Shown here: one piece after another, positions 62,479 through 64,000 of the stretch
Numbering within the stretch: the stretch's first letter is position 1
Layout: every line of letters starts with the position of its first letter
Origin: Flagellimonas ochracea
GTDB lineage: Bacteria; Bacteroidota; Bacteroidia; Flavobacteriales; Flavobacteriaceae
DNA: 64,000 nucleotides
Direction: 5' to 3'
Assembly: GCF_009903685.1 (NCBI RefSeq)
Contig: NZ_JAAABI010000002.1
Span: 620,001-684,000 of the forward strand
Translations under genes and position numbers: made by a program
Notes under the pieces: generated by a model
Database searches by the model: none
What the model was told of the DNA's origin: nothing
What the model saw: only the letters and a program-made list of their open reading frames with translations

Positions 62479-63141
62479 TTGGAAAATAACGGAAATAACT
62501 TCCCCCTATATTTTTTGGGAGAACGGTTGGAGTTTCCTCCTGTTGAACAAGCAAATCAGGATGGTTTGTTGGCTGTTGGGGGTGATTTGTCCACTGAAAG
62601 AATGCTACTTGCCTATAAAAGCGGAATTTTCCCATGGTTCAATCAGGATGCCCTGATTCTGTGGTGGAGCCCCGATCCTCGAATGGTCCTTTTTCCCGAA
62701 AGGATAAAAATTTCGAAGAGTATGCGTAAAGTAATGAGTAGCCAACAGTTCAATCTCACTCAGAACACTTGTTTTGAAGCCGTGGTAGAAGCCTGTTCCC
62801 AAGTTGAGCGTAAGGGTCAGGAAGGTACTTGGATAACGGAAAACATGAAATCTGCTTATTTGGAATTGCACAAAAAGGGATATGCCAAGTCTTATGAAGT
62901 TTGGGAAAATGAAAAATTGGTTGGCGGGCTTTATGGAGTGGATTTAGGCCACGTTTTCTGTGGAGAAAGCATGTTCAGCCTCACCCCGAACGCATCCAAG
63001 TTTGCATTTATCAAGTTAGCGGAAGAACTGGCAAAAAAGAAATATAGAATGATAGATTGCCAGGTGTACACGAATCACTTGGAAAGTCTTGGTGCTGAGG
63101 AAATACCGAGGGCAAAATTCTTGGAAATCCTACAATCCTGA
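62479..63141 (+). CDS. aat: Leucyl/phenylalanyl-tRNA--protein transferase
   Basis: Aat attaches Leu or Phe from tRNA to N-terminal Arg/Lys of proteins, marking them for ClpAP degradation (N-degron pathway). It is 220 residues, typical length. Motifs are FPPVEQANQDGLLAVGGDLS, KSGIFPWFNQDALILWWSPDPR and GGLYGVDLGHVFCGESMFS. The start is a TTG at 62479. It lies 31 nt after the transporter, and no clpA or clpS lies in the window. Confidence 0.93.
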   Translation: MENNGNNFPLYFLGERLEFPPVEQANQDGLLAVGGDLSTERMLLAYKSGIFPWFNQDALILWWSPDPRMVLFPERIKISKSMRKVMSSQQFNLTQNTCFEAVVEACSQVERKGQEGTWITENMKSAYLELHKKGYAKSYEVWENEKLVGGLYGVDLGHVFCGESMFSLTPNASKFAFIKLAEELAKKKYRMIDCQVYTNHLESLGAEEIPRAKFLEILQS

Positions 63142-63142
63142 G

Positions 63143-64000
63143 CTACACTATCTTCAATATCTTACTCTGCCAAGGGTCCAAACTAAAATTATTCAATTTA
63201 TTGGTATTGAGATTGGATTTGGCCAAAGTGTAGTTGTTTTCTTTTAAATCCGCGTTAAAGGTTTGGGGCGCATCACTAAAATTATGCAGTACCAGAAAAT
63301 CCCCATCTGCATCCCAGCGGCGATACACATATAACTGCCCATGATTTTCATCCAAACAAGCATAGTTTCCATAAACTAGAGCGGGATTGGCCTTTCTAAA
63401 GGCAATCATTTCACGGTAATAATTTAAAATGGAGTTTGGGTCTTGTTCTTGTTTTGCCACATTGATGTGAGTATAATTCGGATTTACCTTTAACCAAGGT
63501 TCTCCTTTGGAAAAGCCGGCATTTTTATCGTCATTCCATTGTACAGGTGTTCTGGCATTGTCCCTACTTTGGGAATGAACTATGGATAGAAATGCATCCA
63601 TATCTTCACCCTGCTGTTCGGCTTCTTTCCAAGCATTAAGGGTCTCTACATCATTATAATCCGAAATACTGTCAAAGGCAACATTGGTCATACCGATCTC
63701 ATCCCCTTGATACACATAAACGGTACCTCGAAGCGTAAGTAAAAGGGTTGCCAAAAGTTTAGCTGAAGCTTGATGGTACCGGCCATCATCCCCAAAACGT
63801 GAGACCATGCGCGAAAAGTCGTGATTGCCCAGAAAAATGCTTCCCCAGCCTTTATCCTTTAGGACATCGTCCCAATTTGTAAAGACTTGTTTAAAATCAT
63901 TTAAGGTAAAAGGTTGGGGATCGTACTTGCCACCAATTCCACAATCGATGAACATGTGGTCAAAATGAAACACCATATCCAATTCCTTTCTTTCCTCGCC
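63143..64000 (-). CDS. GH13 alpha-glucosidase (C-terminal part; gene runs off the window)
   Basis: This is the C-terminal 286 codons of a GH13 oligo-1,6-glucosidase/alpha-glucosidase. The frame is open to base 64000, so the N-terminal half lies beyond the right edge. Visible are FLGNHDFSRMVSRFGDD (catalytic-site region IV, His and Asp), the VYVYQGDEIGMTN block, DNARTPVQWNDDKNAGFS typical of oligo-1,6-glucosidases and a C-terminal beta-sandwich (LVLHNFSDAPQTF). It hydrolyses alpha-1,4/1,6-linked glucose oligomers in the cytoplasm or periplasm; the leader cannot be seen. It converges on aat with a 1-nt gap. Confidence 0.92.
   Translation of the reverse strand, partial: GEERKELDMVFHFDHMFIDCGIGGKYDPQPFTLNDFKQVFTNWDDVLKDKGWGSIFLGNHDFSRMVSRFGDDGRYHQASAKLLATLLLTLRGTVYVYQGDEIGMTNVAFDSISDYNDVETLNAWKEAEQQGEDMDAFLSIVHSQSRDNARTPVQWNDDKNAGFSKGEPWLKVNPNYTHINVAKQEQDPNSILNYYREMIAFRKANPALVYGNYACLDENHGQLYVYRRWDADGDFLVLHNFSDAPQTFNADLKENNYTLAKSNLNTNKLNNFSLDPWQSKILKIV

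Overview
The window looks like chromosomal core sequence from a marine-type member of the family Flavobacteriaceae (phylum Bacteroidota). The evidence is the gliding-motility pair gldE-gldD downstream of mutY and ssb, several families typical of the group (DUF4270, DUF4199, DUF3127, DUF4301, a half-length starch synthase), abundant TonB-dependent receptors and SpIIa-type lipoproteins, atpD-atpC standing apart from the rest of the F1Fo genes, and recurrent TAnnTTTG promoter boxes with no obvious Shine-Dalgarno sequences. A Muricauda/Allomuricauda-like genus is a guess. I saw no rRNA, tRNA, IS element, prophage or CRISPR array. Both ends cut genes: a LytS-type kinase on the left and a GH13 alpha-glucosidase on the right.

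Layout. 1-5.3 kb: sensor kinase, isochorismatase-family hydrolase, small outer-membrane barrel, exonuclease III and an aldo/keto reductase. 5.3-10.1 kb (minus): radA, an esterase-like protein without its serine, a flippase-like membrane protein, panD and panC. 10.1-19.8 kb (plus): half-length starch synthase, DUF4270 lipoprotein, glmS, a large TonB receptor and atpDC. 19.8-28.6 kb: the biotin region (bioF, DUF2007, bioD, bioA, a ketoacyl synthase, bioB), with a glycosyltransferase on the opposite strand inside it, then a JmjC-like protein. 28.6-33.7 kb (minus): recX, a glycogen-debranching-like lipoprotein, RNase E/G, a 29-residue basic protein too short for ordinary ORF calling, and an HU protein. 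33.8-37.2 kb: mutY, ssb, gldE, gldD. 37.8-40.4 kb: a small Cys-motif membrane protein and an OprC/NosA-like copper receptor behind a Crp/Fnr-like dyad. 40.5-43.3 kb: a pair of M16 peptidases. 44-46 kb: rplU-rpmA and a D-threonine-aldolase/D-serine-dehydratase-family enzyme. 46-50.2 kb: DUF3332 lipoprotein, M61 peptidase, ahcY. 50.3-57.5 kb: thiamine salvage (phosphopantetheinyl transferase, thiamine-binding protein, PnuC/PnuT transporter, a NadR-like kinase fused to DUF4301, a TPP riboswitch, a TonB receptor, an oxidoreductase). 57.5-64 kb: Rieske-like lipoprotein, greA, HIT protein, zinc-ribbon membrane protein, histidine kinase, DUF3127 protein with an SSB-like tail, AtoE-type transporter, aat and the alpha-glucosidase fragment.

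Three gene groups work together. The biotin genes make biotin from a pimeloyl thioester, and the ketoacyl synthase between bioA and bioB is a candidate for making that precursor. The copper receptor and its small partner look like a regulated copper-uptake unit. The TPP-riboswitch receptor plus the adjacent binding protein, PnuC-type channel and kinase look like a complete thiamine uptake-and-trapping route. Much of the window is ordinary housekeeping sequence. The most novel-looking items are the copper locus with its operator, the NadR-like/DUF4301 fusion in a thiamine context, the biotin-cluster ketoacyl synthase, the SSB-tailed DUF3127 protein and several structured leader or intergenic elements.
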